A stretch of DNA of 64,000 bases from GCA-2712005 sp048267265 (GTDB lineage: Bacteria; Bdellovibrionota; Bacteriovoracia; Bacteriovoracales; Bacteriovoracaceae): NCBI GenBank assembly GCA_048267265.1, contig JBLWXW010000004.1:1-64000 (forward strand), in the 5' to 3' direction. Every line of letters starts with the position of its first letter. Positions within the stretch are counted from its first letter, which is position 1. A model generated the notes under the pieces. The model saw only the letters and a program-made list of their open reading frames with translations. It ran no database searches and was not told the DNA's origin. This document shows, piece by piece, positions 44,543 through 51,509 of the stretch. The position numbers were made by a program, and so were the translations under genes.

Positions 44543-45007
44543 ATGAGTATTAACAAAGTGATCTTAATCGGAAGATTAGGGCAAGAGCCAGAGCTTAAGT
44601 ACACTCCATCTGGAGCAGCGGTTTGTAACTTCTCACTCGCTACTTCTGAGTCATGGACAGACAAGTCTGGACAAAAACAAGAAAGAACTGAATGGCACAG
44701 AGTTGTTGTTTGGGGAAAACTTGCTGAACTATGTAACCAGTATCTTGCAAAAGGTAGACAGTGTTTTGTTGAAGGATCTCTTCAGACAAGAGCATGGGAT
44801 GATAAGCAAGGTCAGAAAAGATACACAACCGAAATCAATGCTAGAAATATCCAATTCCTTGGTGGTCAAGCATCGGCTTCAAACTCTCAAGGTGCTAGCA
44901 ATAATGATTCATACAATCAGATGGCCCCTCAAAACGACAGCGTTATGAATCAAGATTACGATATCTCAACTGATTCAAACTTCACTGCTGATGATATCCC
45001 GTTCTAG
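44543..45007 (+). CDS. ssb: Single-stranded DNA-binding protein
   Basis: 154 residues. The OB fold is plain: NKVILIGRLGQEPELKYTPSGAAVCNFSLATSESW, QERTEWHRVVVWGKLAELCNQYLAKGRQCFVEGSLQTRAW. The Ser/Asn/Gln-rich linker ends in the protein-interaction tip DDIPF. It coats ssDNA in replication and repair. It is not beside rpsF/rpsR as in many bacteria, and it has its own leader and terminator, so it is probably monocistronic. Confidence 0.97.
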   Translation: MSINKVILIGRLGQEPELKYTPSGAAVCNFSLATSESWTDKSGQKQERTEWHRVVVWGKLAELCNQYLAKGRQCFVEGSLQTRAWDDKQGQKRYTTEINARNIQFLGGQASASNSQGASNNDSYNQMAPQNDSVMNQDYDISTDSNFTADDIPF

Positions 45008-45036
45008 AGAGCAGCTCAAAATTTAAAAGCATAACG

Positions 45037-45064
45037 AAGGCCTCCATTGTGGAGGCCTTTTTTT
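45037..45064 (+). terminator. Rho-independent terminator after ssb
   Basis: AAGGCCTCCA (45037-45046) and TGGAGGCCTT (45050-45059) form a perfect 10-bp stem with a TTG loop and a run of seven Ts (45058-45064). Confidence 0.95.
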
Positions 45065-45223
45065 GTTCATCGAATACCATTGAAGTTTCAATTCACTAGC
45101 ACATCTCTCCTCTTGGTAAAGAATACCCGGGGCATAGGACTTTGCCCCACCTATATCCAAGCGACCTTGTAATTCGTTATAGGCATGCTAAAACGCCTGA
45201 ACTTATCAAATAGGAGAAAAAAT

Positions 45224-45703
45224 ATGAAAGCTAGTATATTACTCATTACACTACTTCTCGCGAGTGCCTCATTTGCAGATTCATCGCTAAAATCGCTTAA
45301 ATTAAATGGAGAATATAGGCTATTGAAAGCATCAAGTGAGTATGCTGAAACCTACCACTGCTCAGAAGAAATTTTGGTAAAAGTAAATGAAAGCCTCGTT
45401 GTATTAGATGGTTTGAGTGATAACAAAAGTTATAGTGCTTTTTATGCAGATGAAGAAGGATGTGAAAAATCACAAGGGGATATTGGTCCACTACGCAAGA
45501 GATGTACTCGATTTAATAAGAATTCAGTTTCCTATAGTGATACTTCTTATTTAACCATTGTAGGTTTTATTCGAGAAGTAACCAAATTAAAGCTCAATAG
45601 GAAAGGTAAGCTTATTTTTAGTAAAAATATCACTCAAGTTCCACTAGGGATACTTGGCGTAAATAAGGATAAAGAATTTAGCTGTGAGTATGAAAGAATT
45701 TAA
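45224..45703 (+). CDS. Secreted protein of unknown function
   Basis: 159 residues from ATG 45224 (TAGGAGAAAAAAT); an in-frame ATG at 45185 lies before this site. Signal peptide MKASILLITLLLASASFA. The mature part has Cys in YHCSEE, EGCEKS, KRCTRF and FSCEYE and looks like a small disulfide-linked beta protein. It faces a convergent secreted Cys-rich protein across a shared terminator. No family recognised. Confidence 0.65.
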   Translation: MKASILLITLLLASASFADSSLKSLKLNGEYRLLKASSEYAETYHCSEEILVKVNESLVVLDGLSDNKSYSAFYADEEGCEKSQGDIGPLRKRCTRFNKNSVSYSDTSYLTIVGFIREVTKLKLNRKGKLIFSKNITQVPLGILGVNKDKEFSCEYERI

Positions 45704-45716
45704 TAATCAAAAAAGT

Positions 45717-45742
45717 AGGCCTCTTATTAAGAGGCCTTTATT
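45717..45742. terminator. Bidirectional terminator
   Basis: AGGCCTCTT (45717-45725) and AAGAGGCCT (45729-45737) form a 9-bp perfect stem with a three-base loop. Plus strand continues TTTATTTTA; minus strand continues ACTTTTTT. It serves both convergent secreted-protein genes. Confidence 0.9.
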
Positions 45743-46336
45743 TTATCTACAGTCTCTAAGTGAGTCATTAATATCCTCGTCTAATGTTGTATTTGCACGA
45801 GTGCTATAGGAAGTATAGGTGATATCAAGACATCTCTTACTACCACCTTCTAGGCAGAACATATAGCTATCATTAATATCATCTTCCTTTGTCGAATTTC
45901 TTCTCTCTTTTGTGAGCTTATAAGTTTCTTGAAGGCAGCTAACGGGCTTGAAGCGAGCACAATACTTTGTAGCATCTGTCAGGTCTTGACTGGAAGAAGT
46001 TTGAGTTCGATCATGTAGAAATTCTTTCACCTCTTCGAGACAGTTACTTGGATCATTTTGGTCACCAGCATCGCAAAAAGAAAGGTGGCTTTGAGACTTT
46101 TCAATGCACTCTGGGCTACATGAATAGGTACAATCGAGAGACTTTGTGAACATGCTTTTTTGAATTTTTTTAGGCTCCTTTTTCTTTATTAATCTTGAAA
46201 GTTTCGATTCGTGATAGTTTTCAATAGGAGAAGTTTTCTTTGGTAAATGCAGTCCCTTTTTAATAATAAATTCTTTAAGGCTTGAGGCCTGTGAATTTAG
46301 CGTTAGAAATAGGCACATGATTAAAAATTTTCTCAT
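45743..46336 (-). CDS. Secreted Cys-rich repeat protein
   Basis: 197 residues from ATG 46336 (AAAGGGAGAGAAACG); an in-frame start at 46426 lacks a ribosome site. Signal peptide MRKFLIMCLFLTLNSQA. A basic stretch follows, then a Cys-rich half in which a unit of about 37 residues recurs: DLTDATKYCARFKPVSCLQETY, DINDSYMFCLEGGSKRCLDITY, DINDSLRDC. Each unit carries two Cys. The pattern suggests a small secreted disulfide protein. No family recognised. Confidence 0.65.
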   Translation of the reverse strand: MRKFLIMCLFLTLNSQASSLKEFIIKKGLHLPKKTSPIENYHESKLSRLIKKKEPKKIQKSMFTKSLDCTYSCSPECIEKSQSHLSFCDAGDQNDPSNCLEEVKEFLHDRTQTSSSQDLTDATKYCARFKPVSCLQETYKLTKERRNSTKEDDINDSYMFCLEGGSKRCLDITYTSYSTRANTTLDEDINDSLRDCR

Positions 46337-46517
46337 CGTTTCTCTCCCTTTTTTGAGTATTAAAATAACCGAGCAAAATGAGTGCCAAGATTTTCTTCGA
46401 GAAAACATACTCTTAATGTGTTGCAAGGTGCATGCTGGGGAATCGTTTTGTCCCTAATAAAAGAAAGTTTTAATGAAGTGATGACTGTGTGCGTTGCTTT
46501 GTTTCGCGCATTTTCTG

Positions 46518-46535
46518 TAGACTTTACACAGTCTA
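46518..46535. promoter_or_regulatory. Perfect inverted repeat upstream of the L,D-transpeptidase gene
   Basis: TAGACT (46518-46523) and AGTCTA (46530-46535) are perfect arms with a 6-bp spacer, about 80 bases before the ATG at 46613. It could bind a dimeric regulator controlling this gene or the divergent one at 46336. Its half-site resembles that of the marR-type operator (AGACTA), though spacing differs. Confidence 0.35.
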
Positions 46536-46612
46536 GTAAGGGCCTCTTTGCTTATCCTTTGTTTTTTGACACAACAGATAAATATTAATTAAAAGAAATC
46601 GGGGAATATCAA

Positions 46613-47452
46613 ATGAGTAAACTTTTAAAAGTTAGTTTTGTTGCGCTTTTTATGGCCCAATCTTGGTCAGCTCTTGCTCTATTTTCAGACTATCGCTTTG
46701 GAGTCACTCCAAGATGGGTGAAAGACTGTGAAAATTTAGAAGATAGCGGGAATCTAGATCGTCTTAGAGGTATGAATTATTGTAACTCAAAAGGATTTAT
46801 GGGTTATAGAGACGACCTGGATTACTACTCAACATTCAACTCTGATGGCTCTTATTCGTTTAGATTCATCAATAGTGTTCATGTTGTAGTGACGGATGTG
46901 GCCCTTGATCGCCGAGCTCCAGACTATGGTTCATGTACCTCAGAGATGTGCTACAGAGCTTATGTTTATATTAATGGTGATGAAAATTCTGGAGATCTTG
47001 TTGCTACATGGGCAACAACACCCGGAAGACCTTGGTATGATGGATCAGGCGGGAATTATACTCCTGAGTCTTTATACGTTTATCAAACATCTCCAAAGAA
47101 AAACCAAAATAGTAAGGGAGACTTTCTTCTTCAAAGAGATGGAGAAATGGGACTTGCTGGTGACGTTACAAATAAAATTCCTGGCTACTTTGTAATGGAT
47201 CATTATCGCAACTCTGATAATGAAGATATGGCATGGGCGACATTTTATCACTTCGGAATTGCTTTTCACTCCGCTAAGTATGTTAATGGTGATGTGGGCT
47301 CACATGGCTGTACTCGTCTGAAGCATATTGAGGCCAAGAAAATGAATTTTCTTGCTCGTCATGTGGGAAGAAGATTTAGTGTAGAGACTCGCTATACAGA
47401 GAGAAAAAGACTCAGTCGTAGCGAAAGAAAGAGCGTGATTTCACTTAGATAA
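46613..47452 (+). CDS. Exported L,D-transpeptidase (YkuD-like)
   Basis: 279 residues. Signal peptide MSKLLKVSFVALFMAQSWSALA. The YkuD catalytic signature is present: H219 in GIAFHS and S230-H-G-C233-T-R235, where C233 is the nucleophile. Two further Cys pairs lie upstream (SCTSEMC). Such enzymes form 3-3 peptidoglycan cross-links or attach proteins to the wall. In Bdellovibrio, L,D-transpeptidases act on prey wall during predation, so a similar use is possible here (inference). It has its own terminator. Confidence 0.85.
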   Translation: MSKLLKVSFVALFMAQSWSALALFSDYRFGVTPRWVKDCENLEDSGNLDRLRGMNYCNSKGFMGYRDDLDYYSTFNSDGSYSFRFINSVHVVVTDVALDRRAPDYGSCTSEMCYRAYVYINGDENSGDLVATWATTPGRPWYDGSGGNYTPESLYVYQTSPKKNQNSKGDFLLQRDGEMGLAGDVTNKIPGYFVMDHYRNSDNEDMAWATFYHFGIAFHSAKYVNGDVGSHGCTRLKHIEAKKMNFLARHVGRRFSVETRYTERKRLSRSERKSVISLR

Positions 47453-47483
47453 TTTCTATAGCTTAAAAATTTAAAAAAGAATT

Positions 47484-47513
47484 ATAGGCCTCTTATTCAA
47501 GAGGCCTATTTCA
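47484..47513 (+). terminator. Rho-independent terminator after the transpeptidase gene
   Basis: ATAGGCCTCTT (47484-47494) and AAGAGGCCTAT (47499-47509) form a perfect 11-bp stem with loop ATTC, followed by TTCATTTG. The stem core matches that of the terminator at 45717. Confidence 0.88.
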
Positions 47514-47532
47514 TTTGTGTGTGAGGAAGTTA

Positions 47533-47601
47533 GGAGGGGGAGAAACTGAGAACCAAGAGTAGGTTCTCTGGAATTTCTAAATTTAGTTTCCTCCTTTTTT
47601 T
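47533..47601 (+). terminator. Compound hairpin with T7 tail, possible sRNA terminator
   Basis: Inner stem GAGAACC (47548-47554) with GGTTCTC (47562-47568); outer stem GAAACT (47542-47547) with AGTTTC (47585-47590); base GGAG (47533-47536) with CTCC (47591-47594). Seven Ts follow (47595-47601). No reading frame ends here, so it may be the 3' end of a small RNA. Confidence 0.45.
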
Positions 47602-47757
47602 GAAGAATGTAGTGAATGAACGGTTGCAATTGTGTGCAAATATCTACACAAACCTTGTGATGGCGTTGTCTTACTTAAAATCTGTCATATCTATTTATAT
47701 TTCTTTGACGCGAGTGCGCTATTCGGTCAGAATTAAGTTCAATAGTAAGGAGGTTAA

Positions 47758-48434
47758 ATGAAGCTGATATTAATACTGATTATGTCTACTATAGGACTTA
47801 GTACTTTTGCTGAATCATCTCTTCAAGAGAGGCTAGATTCTCGACGAGATAATGCAAATGCAAAGAGACCCTCTGATGTAAAAAAATTATGGAGGATGCT
47901 CAAAAGCAATTGCAAAAAACAGGGATAGAAGAATCCGCCCTAGGTAAAGACACAAAAGTTCCAGAGTTCAAAATAGGGGATCGCAATATCAGTGATTACT
48001 ATAAAGAAGGCAATGTAATTATAAGTTTCTATCGTGGTAGCTGGTGTCCATATTGTATGATGCAATTGAAGGAGTATGAAAAGTACTATAGTGAGATTAA
48101 AAAGAGAGGCGCTAAGCTTCTTGTTCTTTCTCCAGATACCAAAAAAGAAATCTCAAAAACAAAGAAGAAGCATAAACTAAGTTTTCCAATCTTTTCTGAT
48201 AAAGATAATAAGATTGCAAAGAAGTTTGGTCTGGCCTTCAAGCTTGATGAAAAACTTAAGGCCCTATATATAAAGTTTGGAATTAATCTTAAAGAGAATC
48301 AAGGTAATGAGAATTATGAGTTGCCTCTCCCTGGTACATATATTGTGAATAAGAAAGGGGAGATTATCTTTGCTTTTGCCCAAGCCGATTACACCAAACG
48401 AGCTGAACCAAAAGAGCTCCTTAAGTACCTGTAA
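47758..48434 (+). pseudogene. Exported peroxiredoxin-like gene split by a -1 frameshift at A7
   Basis: ATG 47758 follows AAGGAGGTTAA and opens a signal peptide (MKLILILIMSTIGLSTFA) and the family N-terminus SLQERLDSRRDNANAKRPSDVKK. At seven As (47880-47886) the frame must shift by -1 to continue KIMEDAQKQLQKTGIEESALG and the AhpC/TSA-type domain, with redox motif WCPYC. Unshifted, the first frame stops at TAG 47926-47928 after 56 residues. The joined product would be 225 residues, normal for this peroxiredoxin-like family. The A AAA AAA heptamer fits ribosomal or polymerase slippage, but a mutation or sequencing error is equally possible. Confidence 0.75.
47889..48434 (+). CDS. Peroxiredoxin-like domain, downstream frame of the split gene
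   Basis: 181 residues, thioredoxin fold: FKIGDRNISDYYKEGNVIISFYRGSWCPYCMMQLKEYEKYY with the WCPYC active site, VLSPDTKKEISKTKKKHKLSFPIFSDKDNKIAKKFGL, LPGTYIVNKKGEIIFAF. This is the AhpC/TSA family. ATG 47889 has no ribosome site, only the A-run, so independent translation is unlikely. It probably belongs to the longer exported protein described under 47758-48434. The final C-terminal resolving Cys is absent, giving a 1-Cys or CxxC type. Confidence 0.75.
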   Translation: MEDAQKQLQKTGIEESALGKDTKVPEFKIGDRNISDYYKEGNVIISFYRGSWCPYCMMQLKEYEKYYSEIKKRGAKLLVLSPDTKKEISKTKKKHKLSFPIFSDKDNKIAKKFGLAFKLDEKLKALYIKFGINLKENQGNENYELPLPGTYIVNKKGEIIFAFAQADYTKRAEPKELLKYL

Positions 48435-48516
48435 AAGTGTTTAGGGTTCTCAATAATTGACCCTTCCCTATGTGCTTGCTAGGATTTTTTGTTATTTAAA
48501 ATTCTAGGGAGCACTG

Positions 48517-49935
48517 GTGATTCAAACTTCATTTAAGATATTCATTGTTCTTATTTCAATGTTTTTTTCTTCGTTATTCTCTTTGAGTTTATGGGCATCT
48601 CAACCTGCTGATATTGCCGATATTTATAGTGATTACTTTTCAAATAAGGATGAATATAAAACGATCAGCTCCCTTGATGAGTACTCCACTAAAATTAGAA
48701 ATTATGCACCCGACTTCCATCAAGAATTGATTGAAAATCTTGATGAAGGTATAGCTCTTTTTGGTTTGCAGCTAACGAACTTACATAAACTCTTATCTGT
48801 TTATCTTGATATACAAGAGAAACTACTCATTATGAAGAATGCTGAGGCGGGGCTAATGGCCTACTATAACTTTCACAGTATTTACTTCCCTTATTATCAG
48901 CACCATAAATTGAGAAGATATCTTAACGATGAAGACTCATCCTATGATATAGAGAGACAGAATCTTTATCGATCTTTGATGACTCTTCTATCCTGGGAGC
49001 AGCGAGAGTTAATTAAAGAAAGTATTGGCGATAGTGATCGCTTTGAGGATCACCCCGTCTATTCTTTCTTCATTAAAGAGGATCTTATCGAAGAGTTAAC
49101 TCTTCTTTATGGAACCCTCCACAGAAAAGATCTTCGCAACGATAATATGGTTGATTTTACAAATGATCTATCCCGTTGGTTTGGAAATACGGTTGGAGCT
49201 GTTCGTTGGAGGAAAGGATATCTATATAAAGATGATTCTTTGAATAGGGAAATTGAAGCGATTTTAAAGCCTCTTGATATTATTACAGAGAAAACTTATT
49301 TTGCACTTACGGATAAACTGATTCCTGGTCACTTTGGACATAATGCCCTTTGGTTGGGATCGAAAGATCAATTAATAGAGCTTGGTCTTTGGGATCACCC
49401 TTCTCTTACTCCTTATCAAGCTGAAATAGAAAAAGGAAAAAGTATTCTTGAAGTAGATAGAACAGGAACTCACTTAAAGTCATTGGCAGATTTTATGAAT
49501 GTAGATGAATTTGCAATTATGAGGTTAACTCGTGAGCAGTGGGAGAAATCAGACCTTGATCGCATATATCGAGTGGCCCTTTCTCAAATGGGTAAGATCT
49601 ATGATTTTAACTTTGATGTAGAAACGACAGATAGTTTAGTTTGCTCAGAGTTAATGTATCAAAGCTTTGGTAGCTTGAATTGGCCAACAGAGGAATTATT
49701 GAATCGTGTGACAATCTCCCCTGACAATGTCGCTTCTCTTTCACTTTATGAGTCTTCCCCTCTGAATCTAGTTTACTATGTTGCTGAGAAGGAAAGAAGT
49801 AAGAGAGTGTATAAAGATGAAGTTGATTTGGCCCACGATATAGGTGTCGAATATAGAGAGGGGAGATTCTACAAAGATGGAAGAGTGCTTATCTATCAGG
49901 AGCACACTCTTCCTGGGGATTTTCCTATTTACTGA
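48517..49935 (+). CDS. Exported YiiX/YebB-like NlpC/P60-superfamily Cys protein
   Basis: 472 residues. Signal peptide near 1-27 (IFIVLISMFFSSLFSLSLWA). The N-terminal 250 residues are helical and unlike known domains. The C-terminal part shows the permuted papain-like YiiX/YebB pattern: LIPGHFGHNALWLG with H275, a conserved Glu-containing strand (ILEVDRTG), and DSLVCSELMYQSF with C376. Members are proposed amidases or acyl/peptide hydrolases. GTG start behind TAGGGAG. It lies in the cluster of exported Cys enzymes, so a wall or prey substrate is plausible. Confidence 0.75.
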   Translation: MIQTSFKIFIVLISMFFSSLFSLSLWASQPADIADIYSDYFSNKDEYKTISSLDEYSTKIRNYAPDFHQELIENLDEGIALFGLQLTNLHKLLSVYLDIQEKLLIMKNAEAGLMAYYNFHSIYFPYYQHHKLRRYLNDEDSSYDIERQNLYRSLMTLLSWEQRELIKESIGDSDRFEDHPVYSFFIKEDLIEELTLLYGTLHRKDLRNDNMVDFTNDLSRWFGNTVGAVRWRKGYLYKDDSLNREIEAILKPLDIITEKTYFALTDKLIPGHFGHNALWLGSKDQLIELGLWDHPSLTPYQAEIEKGKSILEVDRTGTHLKSLADFMNVDEFAIMRLTREQWEKSDLDRIYRVALSQMGKIYDFNFDVETTDSLVCSELMYQSFGSLNWPTEELLNRVTISPDNVASLSLYESSPLNLVYYVAEKERSKRVYKDEVDLAHDIGVEYREGRFYKDGRVLIYQEHTLPGDFPIY

Positions 49936-50716
49936 GAGCGGCCTTGAGAAGCTTTCTCACTTCTCTAGTAGATTGACTTTTCAAGCGACGATTTGAGCAT
50001 TTGAAGTAGCGATTCGAAACTTCCACTTCATAGACTTGAGTAATGAAAGAATCAATCATAAATCTTTCGAGTTCACTTAATGGATTTATTTCAAGCTCCG
50101 CATTTAAGGCCTTAAGCTCACCCATCATATCCCCAAGAAGTTCTTCTCTTCTTAGGAAGCTAGTGTCTTCACAAGTTTCGCGAAAGCTCTTCTTCGTTTC
50201 AATTGAGAATACAAGCTCTTCTAGGCTTTTGCCGAGCCTATTGATTGATAATCTCATATTTTGAGTATTGTCACAGTTGTAGTACTTCAGTAAGTGGAAG
50301 CACTCTGGTGCATCCGAGTTCTCAATTCGACAGTTTCGCGTCCTACCATATTGATCCATCATTTCATCAAAACTCATGAGCCTATAGCCATCTTTTGCGG
50401 CCATTCCGTGTTTGGCAAAAATAAGAGTTTCAGTTAAATAGATAAATCCATGCACTTCATTTTTCTCAGTATAGAGACGTCCCACAGAGCCAGCTACTGG
50501 AACTTTCACTTCGTGACAATTGAGTTTGAGTAGGGTGAGCCACTCCTTGGGGTCCATAAAGCGACGAGAGTTTATTACCCCTGCTCCGTAGAGAGCTCCA
50601 TTCCAACAGTTTGGGCCATCAATATGGGACGAGGTCCCATCGAGAGAGGAAAAGTCTTGAGCGAAGATTGGCGTGGTCGCTATGAATATTAGAATAAGAG
50701 CTTTTCTTAGAAGCAT
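49925..50716 (-). CDS. Secreted protein with a possible Cys-His active site
   Basis: 263 residues. Signal peptide MLLRKALILIFIATTPIFA. GPNCWNGAL (C37), KVPVAGSVGRLY, EVHGFIYL (H89) and FAKHG (H103) resemble the order of catalytic elements in papain-like Cys peptidases. The C-terminal half is helical with Cys pairs. No named family, so catalytic function is inference. Its start overlaps the glutaminase-like gene by 10 bases, indicating co-translation. Its 3' end overlaps the YiiX-like gene end by 11 bases. Confidence 0.65.
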   Translation of the reverse strand: MLLRKALILIFIATTPIFAQDFSSLDGTSSHIDGPNCWNGALYGAGVINSRRFMDPKEWLTLLKLNCHEVKVPVAGSVGRLYTEKNEVHGFIYLTETLIFAKHGMAAKDGYRLMSFDEMMDQYGRTRNCRIENSDAPECFHLLKYYNCDNTQNMRLSINRLGKSLEELVFSIETKKSFRETCEDTSFLRREELLGDMMGELKALNAELEINPLSELERFMIDSFITQVYEVEVSNRYFKCSNRRLKSQSTREVRKLLKAALSK

Positions 50717-51423
50717 AGATCTGCACGTAGGTTTTCTTTAGAGCGTCCAACTCCGTAAGGAAGTTTCCCGGCTTCAATCTTTTTTTGTTCGATCATAAAG
50801 CGAGCTCTTGTTTCTTCTGCACAACTAAGCTCTCTTCGACTAAAATTCTTATTCATTCGATTTTCAGGGTTAAGGTTAAACATAGATGAGGCGTAAGGAC
50901 GAAGGGGTTTATACATAAATTCATCACTGAAGCTCTCGGTCCACTCTTTTAAAGTGACTGGATGGTTAAAGAAGCTTATATCAAAGATATAGGGAAGGAC
51001 CTCGTCCGTATTTTCGTGATAAACACATAGAGCTAGTGCTGAGTGTTTGGAGAAGGTAACCATCCCTTCAACGGTATAAGGCGTATCTGCAAATGCCTCA
51101 GAGGTATCAAAGTTAACTCGAAAGCTAGGTAAGCCCCAACTCTCATAGAGGTCTTTGGCCCCTAGATAGGCCCGAACATCACAGCCATCAACAACATATT
51201 TATAAGGAATACTCTCGTTATTTTTGAGTTTATTGTAAACCGTAGAGAGGAGTGATTCATGTATAACGCCAGTTTGGAATCTCTCTGATTTCACGTTACC
51301 AATGAGGGCCTTACCTGCGGGAGGCCTTAGCTTCGGGCAGGTAATTGATGCTGCCCCAATATTCGTAGAGATAGTGAACAGGAGTAAAAGTTTTAAACAG
51401 CTTTTAAATTGTGATTTCGACAA
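50707..51423 (-). CDS. Secreted protein-glutaminase-like protein
   Basis: 238 residues. Signal peptide to about residue 25 (LLLLFTISTNIGAA). The core fits protein-glutaminase/deamidase domains: VVDGCDVRAYLGAKDLYESWG with C81, TFSKHSALALCV with H127, and YIFDISFFNHPVTLKEW with D148. In that family the Cys-His-Asp triad deamidates Gln side chains in proteins. TTG start behind AAAGGATCC. It is followed by an overlapping second Cys/His protein gene. An exported deamidase in a predatory lineage could act on prey proteins (inference). Identification rests on motif order. Confidence 0.6.
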   Translation of the reverse strand: MSKSQFKSCLKLLLLFTISTNIGAASITCPKLRPPAGKALIGNVKSERFQTGVIHESLLSTVYNKLKNNESIPYKYVVDGCDVRAYLGAKDLYESWGLPSFRVNFDTSEAFADTPYTVEGMVTFSKHSALALCVYHENTDEVLPYIFDISFFNHPVTLKEWTESFSDEFMYKPLRPYASSMFNLNPENRMNKNFSRRELSCAEETRARFMIEQKKIEAGKLPYGVGRSKENLRADLCF

Positions 51424-51476
51424 CTTGGATCCTTTATTTAAGATATATACTTAATTTAAAGCAAGCTTGATGCCAT

Positions 51477-51501
51477 AAAAAAGGCCTCCATATTGGAGGC
51501 C
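51477..51501 (-). terminator. Terminator after the 732-aa secreted-protein gene
   Basis: GGCCTCCA (51483-51490) and TGGAGGCC (51494-51501) form a perfect 8-bp stem with a three-base loop. Reading the minus strand, six Ts follow (51482-51477). It separates this gene from the glutaminase-like gene downstream. Confidence 0.92.
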
Positions 51502-51509
51502 CAGAAGAG

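Larger units (their letters stand above)
47453..47757. other. 305-bp gene-free region with two terminator-like structures
   Basis: No credible gene. It holds the transpeptidase terminator (47484-47513), a second long hairpin ending in seven Ts (47533-47601) and then an AT-rich stretch before the AAGGAGGT ribosome site of the peroxiredoxin gene. The second hairpin may end a short RNA beginning after the first. Confidence 0.5.
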
